A stretch of DNA of 15,410 nt from Clostridia bacterium (GCA_009776385.1 WRFT01000012.1:1-15410); one strand, 5' to 3'; shown: positions 7,547-14,703, counted from the first letter of the stretch. Made by a program: numbers and translations. Notes: a model not told the origin generated them from the sequence alone.

Positions 7547-8506
7547 CTATTTACAAGGGAAACAGAGCTGCAGCTTGGCATAAAAGTCTTCCATGGTCTG
7601 GCGTGTATCCAATGTATGATACACGCGTATTTGGCGGTATCCGGTATCGTGAATATAAGCCATATCAACCGGATTCACACGCGGTGCATCACGCATAACA
7701 TAATTACAACGCTGCTGCTCTTCAAGCAATAAGCTAACCGTCGCCTGATCTCCCAATCCCCAACTTTCTCCATGAGGCCAGTCTCCAACAAAATCCGCCA
7801 GCATATTATTAAACTCAACCATTTGTTCAAACAGATACTTTCCGATCGCACCATAAGGAGCGCAACGAACCTGCAGTTCCGCCAAAGTGACACCCATTTG
7901 CTTGTACACATCCTTGGGGACCTGCCATAATGCTATATCACTGGCGAATACAATGTTCGCAGCGTGGATGTCCTGCATGAGATTAAACTCGTCTCCTCCG
8001 TCCGGCCATATGCCGCCGCCAATCCAGATGGCAGTAAGGCGCTCTTCGATACGAGGCTCCTTCAAATATGCGCATGCAAGATCGGTAATAGCTCCCTGGA
8101 AAACGACAAATAGAGGCCGCTCATCTTCACTCATCGCTTCCCGGATGATGCAATCGGCTCCTTCCGAGAACACGGGCGTTTGTTCATCCGCCATACCCAT
8201 GGTCGCGCCCATGTAAACAGGGCAGGTATCTTCCATGTCCATTAAGCGCATCACACGGATGATCTCGTCATAACTTGCCCGGGTCGTCAGACCCTTTGCC
8301 CCATACCGACGCTCACTTAAAAAATCGAAATGCCCGGCAATAACGGCTCTTATATTAAACTTCGGCGTCATAAGGTGGTGAGCCAGCGCAAACTGATCGT
8401 CTGCCTCATTTTTGCAATCTGTATGCACAATGACACGGAACTTTTTCTTTTCCGGGACAGTAAAAAGAAATGGTCTTTTTACCGGATCCTTCACAGAATA
8501 TTTCAT
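7547..8506 (-). CDS. Nucleoside-hydrolase-fold protein with altered active site
   Basis: This 319-residue protein has the length and fold signals of the inosine-uridine nucleoside hydrolase superfamily, whose members cleave ribofuranosyl bonds with a bound Ca2+. The N-terminal metal motif is TDCKNEADDQFAL (Asp30, Asp36, Asp37), which resembles the NExDD variant of nucleoside-hydrolase-like proteins more than the canonical DxDPGxDD. A middle block EFNLMQDIHAANIVFAS corresponds to the substrate-side region. The C-terminal metal Asp is Asp253 in GLGDQAT, but the His that normally precedes this Asp in true nucleoside hydrolases is Gly here. There is no signal peptide. The gene starts 5 bp after the permease stop, with AAGGGGTAAGGAC as a ribosome binding region overlapping that stop. 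I infer a cytosolic furanosidase-type role for the imported compound; a true nucleoside substrate is less likely because no base-salvage gene is nearby. Confidence 0.82.
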   Translation of the reverse strand: MKYSVKDPVKRPFLFTVPEKKKFRVIVHTDCKNEADDQFALAHHLMTPKFNIRAVIAGHFDFLSERRYGAKGLTTRASYDEIIRVMRLMDMEDTCPVYMGATMGMADEQTPVFSEGADCIIREAMSEDERPLFVVFQGAITDLACAYLKEPRIEERLTAIWIGGGIWPDGGDEFNLMQDIHAANIVFASDIALWQVPKDVYKQMGVTLAELQVRCAPYGAIGKYLFEQMVEFNNMLADFVGDWPHGESWGLGDQATVSLLLEEQQRCNYVMRDAPRVNPVDMAYIHDTGYRQIRVYHTLDTRQTMEDFYAKLQLCFPCK

Positions 8507-8510
8507 GTCC

Positions 8511-9401
8511 TTACCCCTTCACCGCGCCCAAAGCGATGCCTTTCTGATAGTACTTTTGCAAGAATGGGAACATCACCAAAATCGGCAATATCGCCACAAA
8601 GGCGATTGCCATCTGTACTCCGGTTGAGGGTACCCTTGCCAATTCCGCCGATGCATAGCCGGACATAGTGCCGCTGGTTAAAAACTGAAGATCCGTTACC
8701 ATTTTATTTAAAACACTTTGTATCCCATATAAATCCGTACGTTTAGCAATATAATAAAGACCGTTCATCCAATCATTCCAATAGGTTAATGCGGCAAAGG
8801 TGCCCATCGTCACTAAAATAGGCTTCCCGAGCGGCAGCCCAATGCTACGAAAAACACGAAACTGTCCTGCACCATCAATGCGCGCCGCTTCATACAGCGC
8901 TTCGGGTATACTGTTACGGAAATAGGTTCGTATCATTAAAACATTCATGGCACTAACAAGATAAGAAGGCAATATCAATCCCCAAAATGTATCTTTCACA
9001 CCAAGATACCGTGTCCACATAATATATGAAGGAACGAGTCCGCCGGAAAAAAGCATGGTAAAAAACACGTAAAAGGTCATAATTTTGCCAAAGGGTAAGT
9101 TGCGTTGCGAGAGGGGATAAGCCATCAATGTGGATAATGTTATATTCAGTAATGTGCCGACAACCGTGATAGCAATAGTCATTCCGTAAGCGCCCAGAAT
9201 CTTGTCACTTGAACGAAAAATGTAGCTATACGACTCCAACGAAACTTTCCGCGGGAAAAAAGAGTACCCATAGGTCAAAAGAGTCGCCTCTTCCGTGATA
9301 GATGACAGGAACAAAAGCAGGAACGGCAATATGATCGCGGCGACCACCAGCATCATGACGACATGGATGATGATTTTGTAAGTAAGCGGCTGGCGATTCA
9401 T
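8511..9401 (-). CDS. Carbohydrate ABC transporter permease (MalG/LplC type)
   Basis: This 296-residue inner-membrane protein has six predicted hydrophobic segments, beginning with a strong one at about residues 9-35 (IIIHVVMMLVVAAIILPFLL region). The cytoplasmic EAA loop, which docks the transport ATPase, is visible as YEAARIDGAGQFRVF followed by LPLGKPI. The sequence is of the CUT1 family and closest in style to the LplC/YtcP permeases of Firmicutes. The start has a near-perfect AAGGAGG six nt upstream of the ATG. It follows the first permease by 21 bp and leads into the NH-fold gene after 4 bp. No ATPase gene is in the operon, so a shared MsmX-like ATPase elsewhere in the genome is expected. 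Confidence 0.95.
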   Translation of the reverse strand: MNRQPLTYKIIIHVVMMLVVAAIILPFLLLFLSSITEEATLLTYGYSFFPRKVSLESYSYIFRSSDKILGAYGMTIAITVVGTLLNITLSTLMAYPLSQRNLPFGKIMTFYVFFTMLFSGGLVPSYIMWTRYLGVKDTFWGLILPSYLVSAMNVLMIRTYFRNSIPEALYEAARIDGAGQFRVFRSIGLPLGKPILVTMGTFAALTYWNDWMNGLYYIAKRTDLYGIQSVLNKMVTDLQFLTSGTMSGYASAELARVPSTGVQMAIAFVAILPILVMFPFLQKYYQKGIALGAVKG

Positions 9402-9422
9402 CTTATGCCTCCTTCTTTTGCA

Positions 9423-10367
9423 CTAAAACAGCGCGTTCTCACGGCTGACTTTTCGCACAACCAGATTGGCTGACAGTACCAATGTAAAGCCAACAATGGA
9501 TTGATAAAAACCGGCAGCAGAAGACATACTGATGTTGCCTTGCGTGACAAGTCCGCGATATACATAGGTATCAATGACATTCGTTGTTGAATAGAGCATT
9601 CCAGAATTGCGCGTGGCTTGATAAAAGAGGCCGAAATCCGAATAGAAGATGCGGCCTACCGCCAACAGCGTCAGTGTAATAATGGGCGGAACCAGGGCCG
9701 GAAGGGTAACATGCCGAATTTGTTGCCATTTGTTCGCACCATCAAGAGCTGCTGCCTCATAGAGCTCTGTATCAATGCCATTGATTGAGGAGATATAAAT
9801 TAAACAACCGTAACCCACAACCTTCCATGTATTCACGAAGGTTAAAATGGCAGGCCAATGTTGGGCTTCATTATACCAGTAAACGGGACTTTTACCTAAT
9901 GCCGGCAAAATGCTTTTATTAACGATTCCATACTGCATGCTGAATAAGGCGAATACTATGTATCCCACGATGACCATCGACATTAAAAAGGGGAACAGAA
10001 TGATGGACTGGTACAGTTTTTTAACACGTTTTCCCGCAGAGTCACAGATGAAAATGGCAAATAACACACCAAATATTGTGTTGCAAACCATGAAAGCAAG
10101 ATTATACAGCAAGGTGTTCCGTGTGATAAGCCAAGCGTCATTCGTCGCAAACAGATACTTAAAGTTGGACAATCCGGCCCAAGGCGAATTTAAGATGCCG
10201 ATGCTGAAGTTGACTCGCTTAAAAGCAATAATCAACCCTGCCATCGGGATATAGTTATTGATAAACAGATAAATCGCGCCTGGTATAAACATGACATAGA
10301 GCGGCAGCCATTTGCCATATCGTTCGGCAAAGCCTTTTTTTCGCGGCATCCTGTTTTGCTGTACCAC
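9423..10367 (-). CDS. Carbohydrate ABC transporter permease (MalF/LplB type)
   Basis: This 314-residue inner-membrane protein is the partner of the following permease. It opens with a short basic tail (residues 1-18), then membrane segments starting with WLPLYVMFIPGAIYLFI, and carries the EAA loop YEAAALDGANKWQQI followed by LPALVPPI. The LplB-type signature GLIIAFKRVNFSIGI is present. I chose the GTG at 10367 because GGAGGAG lies about 9-11 nt upstream; an in-frame ATG at 10349 is a weaker alternative with no clear ribosome binding site. It is separated from the binding-protein gene by 103 bp that contain a terminator-like hairpin, so it is probably made at lower level than the binding protein. 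Confidence 0.94.
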   Translation of the reverse strand: MVQQNRMPRKKGFAERYGKWLPLYVMFIPGAIYLFINNYIPMAGLIIAFKRVNFSIGILNSPWAGLSNFKYLFATNDAWLITRNTLLYNLAFMVCNTIFGVLFAIFICDSAGKRVKKLYQSIILFPFLMSMVIVGYIVFALFSMQYGIVNKSILPALGKSPVYWYNEAQHWPAILTFVNTWKVVGYGCLIYISSINGIDTELYEAAALDGANKWQQIRHVTLPALVPPIITLTLLAVGRIFYSDFGLFYQATRNSGMLYSTTNVIDTYVYRGLVTQGNISMSSAAGFYQSIVGFTLVLSANLVVRKVSRENALF

Positions 10368-10424
10368 TTAAAGTATCTCCTCCCGATAAAACATCCAACA
10401 TGACTGTCCGGAATACTAAAATAA

Positions 10425-10463
10425 ACAAGGAAGGAGCCCCCAAGCCGGAGACTCCTCCCTTGT
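10425..10463 (-). terminator. Intercistronic terminator-like hairpin after the binding-protein gene
   Basis: Inverted repeat with 12-nt arms (ACAAGGGAGGAG and CTCCTTCCTTGT as read on the minus strand, 11 of 12 paired) around a 15-nt loop. It is followed by TTATTTTAGTATTC. It lies 7 bp after the binding-protein stop and 57 bp before the permease GTG. Such partial terminators often keep binding protein in excess over permease; here it is probably leaky because the T-run is interrupted. Confidence 0.65.
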
Positions 10464-10470
10464 TGTGAGA

Positions 10471-11919
10471 TTACCTCGTCGCTAACCAGGCATCTAATTG
10501 GGCTTGCTTTTCGTCTATCACCTTTTGTAAGCCGGCCGCGTATAGGGCGGCGTTAAGCTGCGGCAGCACAGTAACAGGATCCACGGAACCGGTTGCTAAC
10601 GCATTCAGGTATTGATCCGCGACATTATTAAGCGCTACAAGTTCATCCATCACACTGCTGGAATCATAGATGAAACCAAATGCCTTTGACTTTGTAGCCG
10701 AATCATTGAACGCTTGATACTGTGCCCAAATGTCGGGAGGATTGCCGTTCCAAACATGGGCGATGAACTGATTAGGCAGCTGCCAGCCGATGTTGAGGTT
10801 ATAACGAGCGCTCATCGCATCAACTCCCTCAGGAAAGTCAATGATTGTCTTTGATTCATCAACAAAGACATAGTGCTCACCCTCAATACCCCAGTTGATT
10901 AAGTTCATAAAATCGGAATTAGTATAAGCAAAATTGAGGAACTGCATAGCCTTTGCCGGATCTTTGCTGTTGGCGGCAATCGCCCAGTTGAAGAAGTTCA
11001 CGGATGAGGAGTAAAGATAGTTGGCGTTTTCAATATAAGCAGTGACTAACTCATACCCGGTTACCTTTTCTTCTTGGATTAGGAAACCAGGTTTGATGGG
11101 GGAAAGATAAGCAAACGTGTTGCCCGCTTTGACTAAGTTACTGGACGATTCGGTGGTGGTAGCCGCATCCAGCATGATATACCCAGCTTCGTACCACTCG
11201 CGGATGAGGCTCACACGGCGCACATACTCATCGGTTTCGTAACGGTTGACCACTGTGGTGGATTGACCGCCGTCGGAAAGGACACCAAAACCGTCAAACA
11301 GAAGATCCCAGGACTCTACCTGATTGACTAGGTTTGTACCAGCCAGCAGAATCATGTTTGGTTCACCGGCGTGGATTTTTTCAAAGACCGGTGTCAGATC
11401 CTCGTATGTTTGTATGGAGGTAACATCGATATCGTACTTATCTACAACGTCCTTGCGCATAACGATACCCGACAGGCTCGCCGATTCCTTGTTAGCCGGA
11501 GTGCCATAAATGAAGCCGTTCACGGCACCGCCTGTCGCCACATCCTCGCCCATAAAGTCTATAATACCCTTGCCATATTCGTAGATATAATCCGCTTCAT
11601 TCACCAGATAGCCGTTGTTGATATAACCGATTGCATGCTGGAAAAATACCGAAAAGATATCAAGGTCGTCATTGCCGGTCAGCATCAGCTGCTGCCGCTG
11701 CGCATATTCACCCCAACCAAGCTGGATAACGTCGAATGTCATGTTTAATTCTGCCAATGTTAGTTCATTAATCGCAACGACTACCTTGTCCATATCCGGC
11801 TGCTCGTTACCGACATAGGCCATTGTAATATGATAGGGCTCTTCGGCGGATACGATGGGCATGCCGAGAATCGATGTCATCAGACAGCAGAGAAGTAAAA
11901 CGCTAAGCAGTTTCCTCAT
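10471..11919 (-). CDS. Sugar ABC transporter extracellular substrate-binding protein (LplA-like)
   Basis: This 482-residue protein is the solute receptor for the two permeases. I chose the ATG at 11919 because AAGGAGG lies 7 nt upstream and a signal peptide follows at once: MRK, a hydrophobic core up to about residue 20, and a probable signal-peptidase-I site after VSA (residues 23-25). The frame is open upstream to 11979 but those residues have no ribosome binding site. The mature part begins EEPYHITMAYVGNEQPD, which is the usual family-1 solute-binding beginning, and has acidic and aromatic ligand-site residues throughout. Cys11 and Cys12 sit inside the hydrophobic core, but the residue before them is Leu, so no normal lipobox is present. 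It is the first gene of the operon, with its own promoter at about 12000. Confidence 0.92.
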   Translation of the reverse strand: MRKLLSVLLLCCLMTSILGMPIVSAEEPYHITMAYVGNEQPDMDKVVVAINELTLAELNMTFDVIQLGWGEYAQRQQLMLTGNDDLDIFSVFFQHAIGYINNGYLVNEADYIYEYGKGIIDFMGEDVATGGAVNGFIYGTPANKESASLSGIVMRKDVVDKYDIDVTSIQTYEDLTPVFEKIHAGEPNMILLAGTNLVNQVESWDLLFDGFGVLSDGGQSTTVVNRYETDEYVRRVSLIREWYEAGYIMLDAATTTESSSNLVKAGNTFAYLSPIKPGFLIQEEKVTGYELVTAYIENANYLYSSSVNFFNWAIAANSKDPAKAMQFLNFAYTNSDFMNLINWGIEGEHYVFVDESKTIIDFPEGVDAMSARYNLNIGWQLPNQFIAHVWNGNPPDIWAQYQAFNDSATKSKAFGFIYDSSSVMDELVALNNVADQYLNALATGSVDPVTVLPQLNAALYAAGLQKVIDEKQAQLDAWLATR

Positions 11920-11994
11920 GGATTGTACCTCCTTCATCATTATCGATTTGCAGCAGGCATACAAAATATATGCTTGCATTTATCAGATGCGTAC

Positions 11995-12023
11995 ACTTTA
12001 CCAGTGAATATTACTACTGTCAA
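11995..12023 (-). promoter_or_regulatory. Promoter of the sugar operon
   Basis: On the minus strand, TTGACA (12023-12018, perfect -35) and TAAAGT (12000-11995, 4 of 6 matches to -10) are separated by exactly 17 bp. The leader to the binding-protein ATG is about 70 nt and contains a small hairpin (GCATA and TATGC arms, 11957-11973). Confidence 0.75.
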
Positions 12024-12028
12024 CAGTA
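12015..12028. promoter_or_regulatory. Palindromic operator candidate on the operon promoter
   Basis: TACTGT-CA-ACAGTA, two 6-bp arms around 2 bp, covers the -35 box of the operon promoter (12018-12023). A regulator bound here would block RNA polymerase. The adjacent LacI-family gene is the obvious candidate binder, which is an inference. Confidence 0.5.
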
Positions 12029-12049
12029 AAATTTAATTTTTATTTTACT
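12025..12049. repeat. 25-bp inverted repeat between the two promoters
   Basis: Perfect 8-bp arms AGTAAAAT and ATTTTACT separated by 9 bp of AT-rich DNA. It lies between the divergent -35 boxes. It could be an operator or an UP-like AT tract; being AT-rich, chance symmetry is also possible. Confidence 0.4.
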
Positions 12050-12077
12050 TGACGCGATTCTATCAGAACAGTATACT
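12049..12077 (+). promoter_or_regulatory. Promoter of the LacI-family regulator gene
   Basis: TTGACG (12049-12054, 5 of 6 to -35) and TATACT (12072-12077, 5 of 6 to -10) with a 17-bp spacer, ending 36 bp before the ATG at 12114. The -10 box lies inside an inverted repeat, which suggests autoregulation. Confidence 0.8.
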
Positions 12078-12083
12078 GATAGA
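12059..12083. promoter_or_regulatory. Inverted-repeat operator candidate over the regulator -10 box
   Basis: Perfect 8-bp arms TCTATCAG and CTGATAGA with a 9-bp spacer. Inside it sits a 10-bp palindrome, CAGTATACTG (12069-12078), that shares the CAGTA half-element with the palindrome at 12015-12028. Location over the -10 box fits a repressor site. Confidence 0.55.
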
Positions 12084-12113
12084 TATCAAGTGTTTTGAAA
12101 AGCAGGGGGCCTT

Positions 12114-13184
12114 ATGTTGATTAAAAAGCAAGCGAAACCTACCATTCATGATATCGCAAAGGCCGCCAATGTTTCACTTGCAACGGTATCCAATGTCTTA
12201 TCGGGAAAACGTCAGGTATCCTCCCAATCAGGACAGCGTGTCCTAGCCATTGCCAAAGAAATGGGATATAAGCGTTCTCCGACCAGAAAATTGCGTAGAA
12301 CCATACGACTTGCCATCGTAAGAGTACATGGCTTGGTCATCATGGATACGCCCTTCTTTTCTGAACTGATCGCAGGCATTGAGCAGGAATGTCAACGAAA
12401 TCAGTATGAGCTACTCATAACCTATATTAATCTATATGAGGGAATCGATGCTCAAGCGCGGATCGACTCCATCGTTCGCGACGACAGCATGGCATTGCTT
12501 TTATTAGGTACGGAAATGAATGAAAAAACACTTGCCCTCTTTCAAAGGACCAATGTTCCTATGGTAGTGCTTGACAGTTTGTTTCACCATCAAAATGTGA
12601 ATACTGTTGTCATGAACAATTTTGAGGCAGGCTATATTGCAACAAGACATTTATTGGATCACGGACACAAAAGAGTAGGCATCATTATCTCCAGCATTGA
12701 CTTTAACAACATGCGTGACAGAAGTTTAGGTTATCAGGCCGCGTTAACCGAACATGGCATAAAACCGTTGGATACCGATAGATTTCCTGTAGAACCTACA
12801 ATGGATGGTTCTGCCCGTGATATGCAAATGCTGCTGGAAGGACGGCAAGGCAATTTGCCAACGGCTTTTTTCGCTGCCAACGATATCATGGCTGTCGGAG
12901 CATCCCGCGCGATGAAAACGCTGGGAATGCGTTTGCCGCAGGATGCTTCTGTTATCGGCATGGATGATGTGCCGGTGTGTCAGGTTGTGAATCCCACGCT
13001 ATCGACCATCAGTGTGCCAAAGGGCACCATCGGCGCAACCGCTGTCCGCAGGTTAATCCAGATGGTTGAAGAGACCGACCAGGCTTGTTTAAAAACACAA
13101 GTTGGTGTTGAATTGGTCGTTCGTGAGAGTGTCATTACAAGAATAGAACATGCAACTAAAAAAGCTTTACCGCTTCCATATTAG
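12114..13184 (+). CDS. LacI-family transcriptional regulator of the sugar operon
   Basis: This 356-residue protein has the two-domain layout of LacI/GalR regulators. The N-terminal helix-turn-helix is at about residues 10-56 (TIHDIAKAANVSLATVSNVL, then the hinge region to GYKRSP). The ligand-binding core has a periplasmic-binding-protein-like fold with DHGHKRVGIII, AFFAANDIMAVGA and ASVIGMDDVPVC. The start has AGGGGG about 4-5 nt upstream of the ATG. It is divergent from the operon, 194 bp away, and shares the control region containing palindromes over both promoters. I infer that it represses the operon and itself until the imported sugar or a phosphorylated intermediate is present; the effector is unknown. 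Confidence 0.94.
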   Translation: MLIKKQAKPTIHDIAKAANVSLATVSNVLSGKRQVSSQSGQRVLAIAKEMGYKRSPTRKLRRTIRLAIVRVHGLVIMDTPFFSELIAGIEQECQRNQYELLITYINLYEGIDAQARIDSIVRDDSMALLLLGTEMNEKTLALFQRTNVPMVVLDSLFHHQNVNTVVMNNFEAGYIATRHLLDHGHKRVGIIISSIDFNNMRDRSLGYQAALTEHGIKPLDTDRFPVEPTMDGSARDMQMLLEGRQGNLPTAFFAANDIMAVGASRAMKTLGMRLPQDASVIGMDDVPVCQVVNPTLSTISVPKGTIGATAVRRLIQMVEETDQACLKTQVGVELVVRESVITRIEHATKKALPLPY

Positions 13185-13211
13185 GACACCCCGCCGCCCG
13201 CGTCGTTTTGC

Positions 13212-13682
13212 TTAATGCCGTATTTTAAAATCTCTGGTTGCGCGTTTAAAATGAATGGTACGGTGGTTATACTCGTTATCCATCAAGGGAGAGGTGATCA
13301 TAAAATCCGCCGAAGCCCTGTTTGTGGCGATGGGGATATCGTATACGCCCGCGATGCGTAAAAGCGCTTTGACATCCGGGTCATGGGGCTGCGCGCTGAG
13401 CGGGTCTGAAAAGAAGACCACCAGATCGATGGCGCCCTCGGCGATTTTGGCGCCGATTTGTTGATCGCCGCCCAACGGCCCGCTGTGATACGCGCGCACA
13501 GGCAGCCCTATTTTAGAAGATATCATCGCCGCGGTAGTACCTGTGCCGCACAGAAAATGCTTTTGCAGCAGGCTTTTATTCCAACCGCACCACTCCAGCA
13601 TCTCCTTCTTCATGCCGTCGTGCGCGATGAGCGCGATATTCTTCTGTTTCCCAATGGTTTGGGTGACCGGTTCTTCCGCCAT
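13212..13682 (-). CDS. mgsA: Methylglyoxal synthase
   Basis: This enzyme converts dihydroxyacetone phosphate to methylglyoxal and phosphate in the cytosol, a bypass that releases phosphate when sugar phosphates accumulate. Visible motifs are NIALIAHDGMKK, the phosphate loop TGTTA (residues 47-51; usually TGTTG), SGPLGGDQQIGA with catalytic Asp73 (Asp71 in E. coli), and PHDPDVKALLR with His100 and Asp103. I chose the ATG at 13682 (156 residues), which has GGGAG 8 nt upstream and matches the length of E. coli MgsA. An in-frame ATG at 13757 adds 25 polar residues and would overlap the upstream GGDEF gene; it has only AGGA 3 nt away. The gene converges on the LacI gene with 27 bp between. It is downstream of and probably co-transcribed with the GGDEF gene. 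Confidence 0.93.
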   Translation of the reverse strand: MAEEPVTQTIGKQKNIALIAHDGMKKEMLEWCGWNKSLLQKHFLCGTGTTAAMISSKIGLPVRAYHSGPLGGDQQIGAKIAEGAIDLVVFFSDPLSAQPHDPDVKALLRIAGVYDIPIATNRASADFMITSPLMDNEYNHRTIHFKRATRDFKIRH

Positions 13683-13716
13683 GATGCCATCTCCCGGTGC
13701 ATTGTCCGCCCGCAGA

Positions 13717-14703
13717 TTACTCGGATCGTTTGATTTTGTTCTGTCGTTTTTCGTCATACATCCTGCCGTCCGCCAGCGAAAGAAGCCGCTTTGGCGTCAC
13801 GCCTTGCTCGATGTCTGATGGAACACATCCGAAGCTGATACGTCTTTGGTATATCTTTTTACCCTTTTGGAAGGACAGACATAACTTGCGGATGCGCTCT
13901 TCCACCTCGCCGAAGGGTAACTCGGGCACCAACAGCATAAACTCGTCACCGCCCAAACGGGAGGCCACGCCATCCGCGTACGCGTGGACGAGCATGCCGG
14001 CAAAATCGGAAATGTAATTATCGCCCTCGCTGTATCCGTATACATCGTTGACGTATTTTAAATTATCCAAATCAAAGAAACAAAGCGTGAACCGCTTGCC
14101 CTGTTCCACCCAAGCGTTGACTATTCCCAGGCCCGCGTGCCTGTTATACATGCCGGTCAGCTCGTCACGGTCGGTTGCGTGTTCCAGCGCTTCTTTTCTT
14201 TCTTTTTCGTGCGTAATATCATGCGCGACCGTTGCGCAAGCGGGTTTGCCTCCCCAAATGAGCCGGTAAGGTGTCACCGTATAGTAACGCGTCCGCTCTT
14301 CCTGCCTGAAAGAAATCATCGTTTCTTCCTCAGCGCCCGCCACGCCTTCGGCGGCAAGCCTTGCCATGGCGTGAAAGAACCCGGGGATGACGCGAATGGT
14401 TATTTCCGCGGATTTATTCATATAAAGGGGTTTTCCCGATTCGCCGTCGAACACCATCACTTTTTGCGCGCCGCCGATGGTAACGTGGGTAATCAGCTCA
14501 TTGGCGCGTTCCAAAAATAAAGATTTCTTTTTCCCGGCTTCCGCGTCGCGCGCAAGCAACCGGACGCGTCTTTTAAGCTGTTCGGCAGCCTTACCCAAAG
14601 ACTTATACGCATCGGATGTAAACGCTTCGGGAATGACGGCTTCTTCCGGAGCATCTTTTAAGGCTTTTAAGTATTGTAACAGGGGCTTGATTAAATTATC
14701 CAT
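13717..14703 (-). CDS. PAS-like sensor / GGDEF diguanylate cyclase
   Basis: This 328-residue protein is a probable cytosolic diguanylate cyclase, making cyclic di-GMP from two GTP. The N-terminal part (about 1-55) is helical. A PAS-like sensor region follows (about 65-165, VMVFDGESGKPLYMNKSAE, then ATVAHDITHEKE at its end). The GGDEF domain begins at DRDELTGMYNRH (about 179) and has an intact GGDEF at 251-255 in RLGGDEFMLLV, plus SFGCV and LADGRMYDEK near the end. The RxxD inhibitory site expected five residues before GGDEF is absent: the sequence there is AYAD. There is no membrane segment. The ATG at 14703 has AGGA 7 nt upstream. It precedes mgsA by 34 bp. The stimulus is unknown. Confidence 0.9.
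   Translation of the reverse strand: MDNLIKPLLQYLKALKDAPEEAVIPEAFTSDAYKSLGKAAEQLKRRVRLLARDAEAGKKKSLFLERANELITHVTIGGAQKVMVFDGESGKPLYMNKSAEITIRVIPGFFHAMARLAAEGVAGAEEETMISFRQEERTRYYTVTPYRLIWGGKPACATVAHDITHEKERKEALEHATDRDELTGMYNRHAGLGIVNAWVEQGKRFTLCFFDLDNLKYVNDVYGYSEGDNYISDFAGMLVHAYADGVASRLGGDEFMLLVPELPFGEVEERIRKLCLSFQKGKKIYQRRISFGCVPSDIEQGVTPKRLLSLADGRMYDEKRQNKIKRSE

Noticed and set aside
11949..11980. A riboswitch in the leader of the sugar operon.
   Set aside because: The leader is only about 70 nt with one small hairpin, too little for a known aptamer.
11920..12113. A catabolite-response (cre) site in the divergent control region.
   Set aside because: No stretch matches the TGNAANCGNNNNCA pattern well enough.
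13683..13757. N-terminal extension of methylglyoxal synthase from the ATG at 13757.
   Set aside because: The 25 extra residues are polar and unlike the family, and the downstream ATG has a better ribosome binding site; kept only as an alternative.
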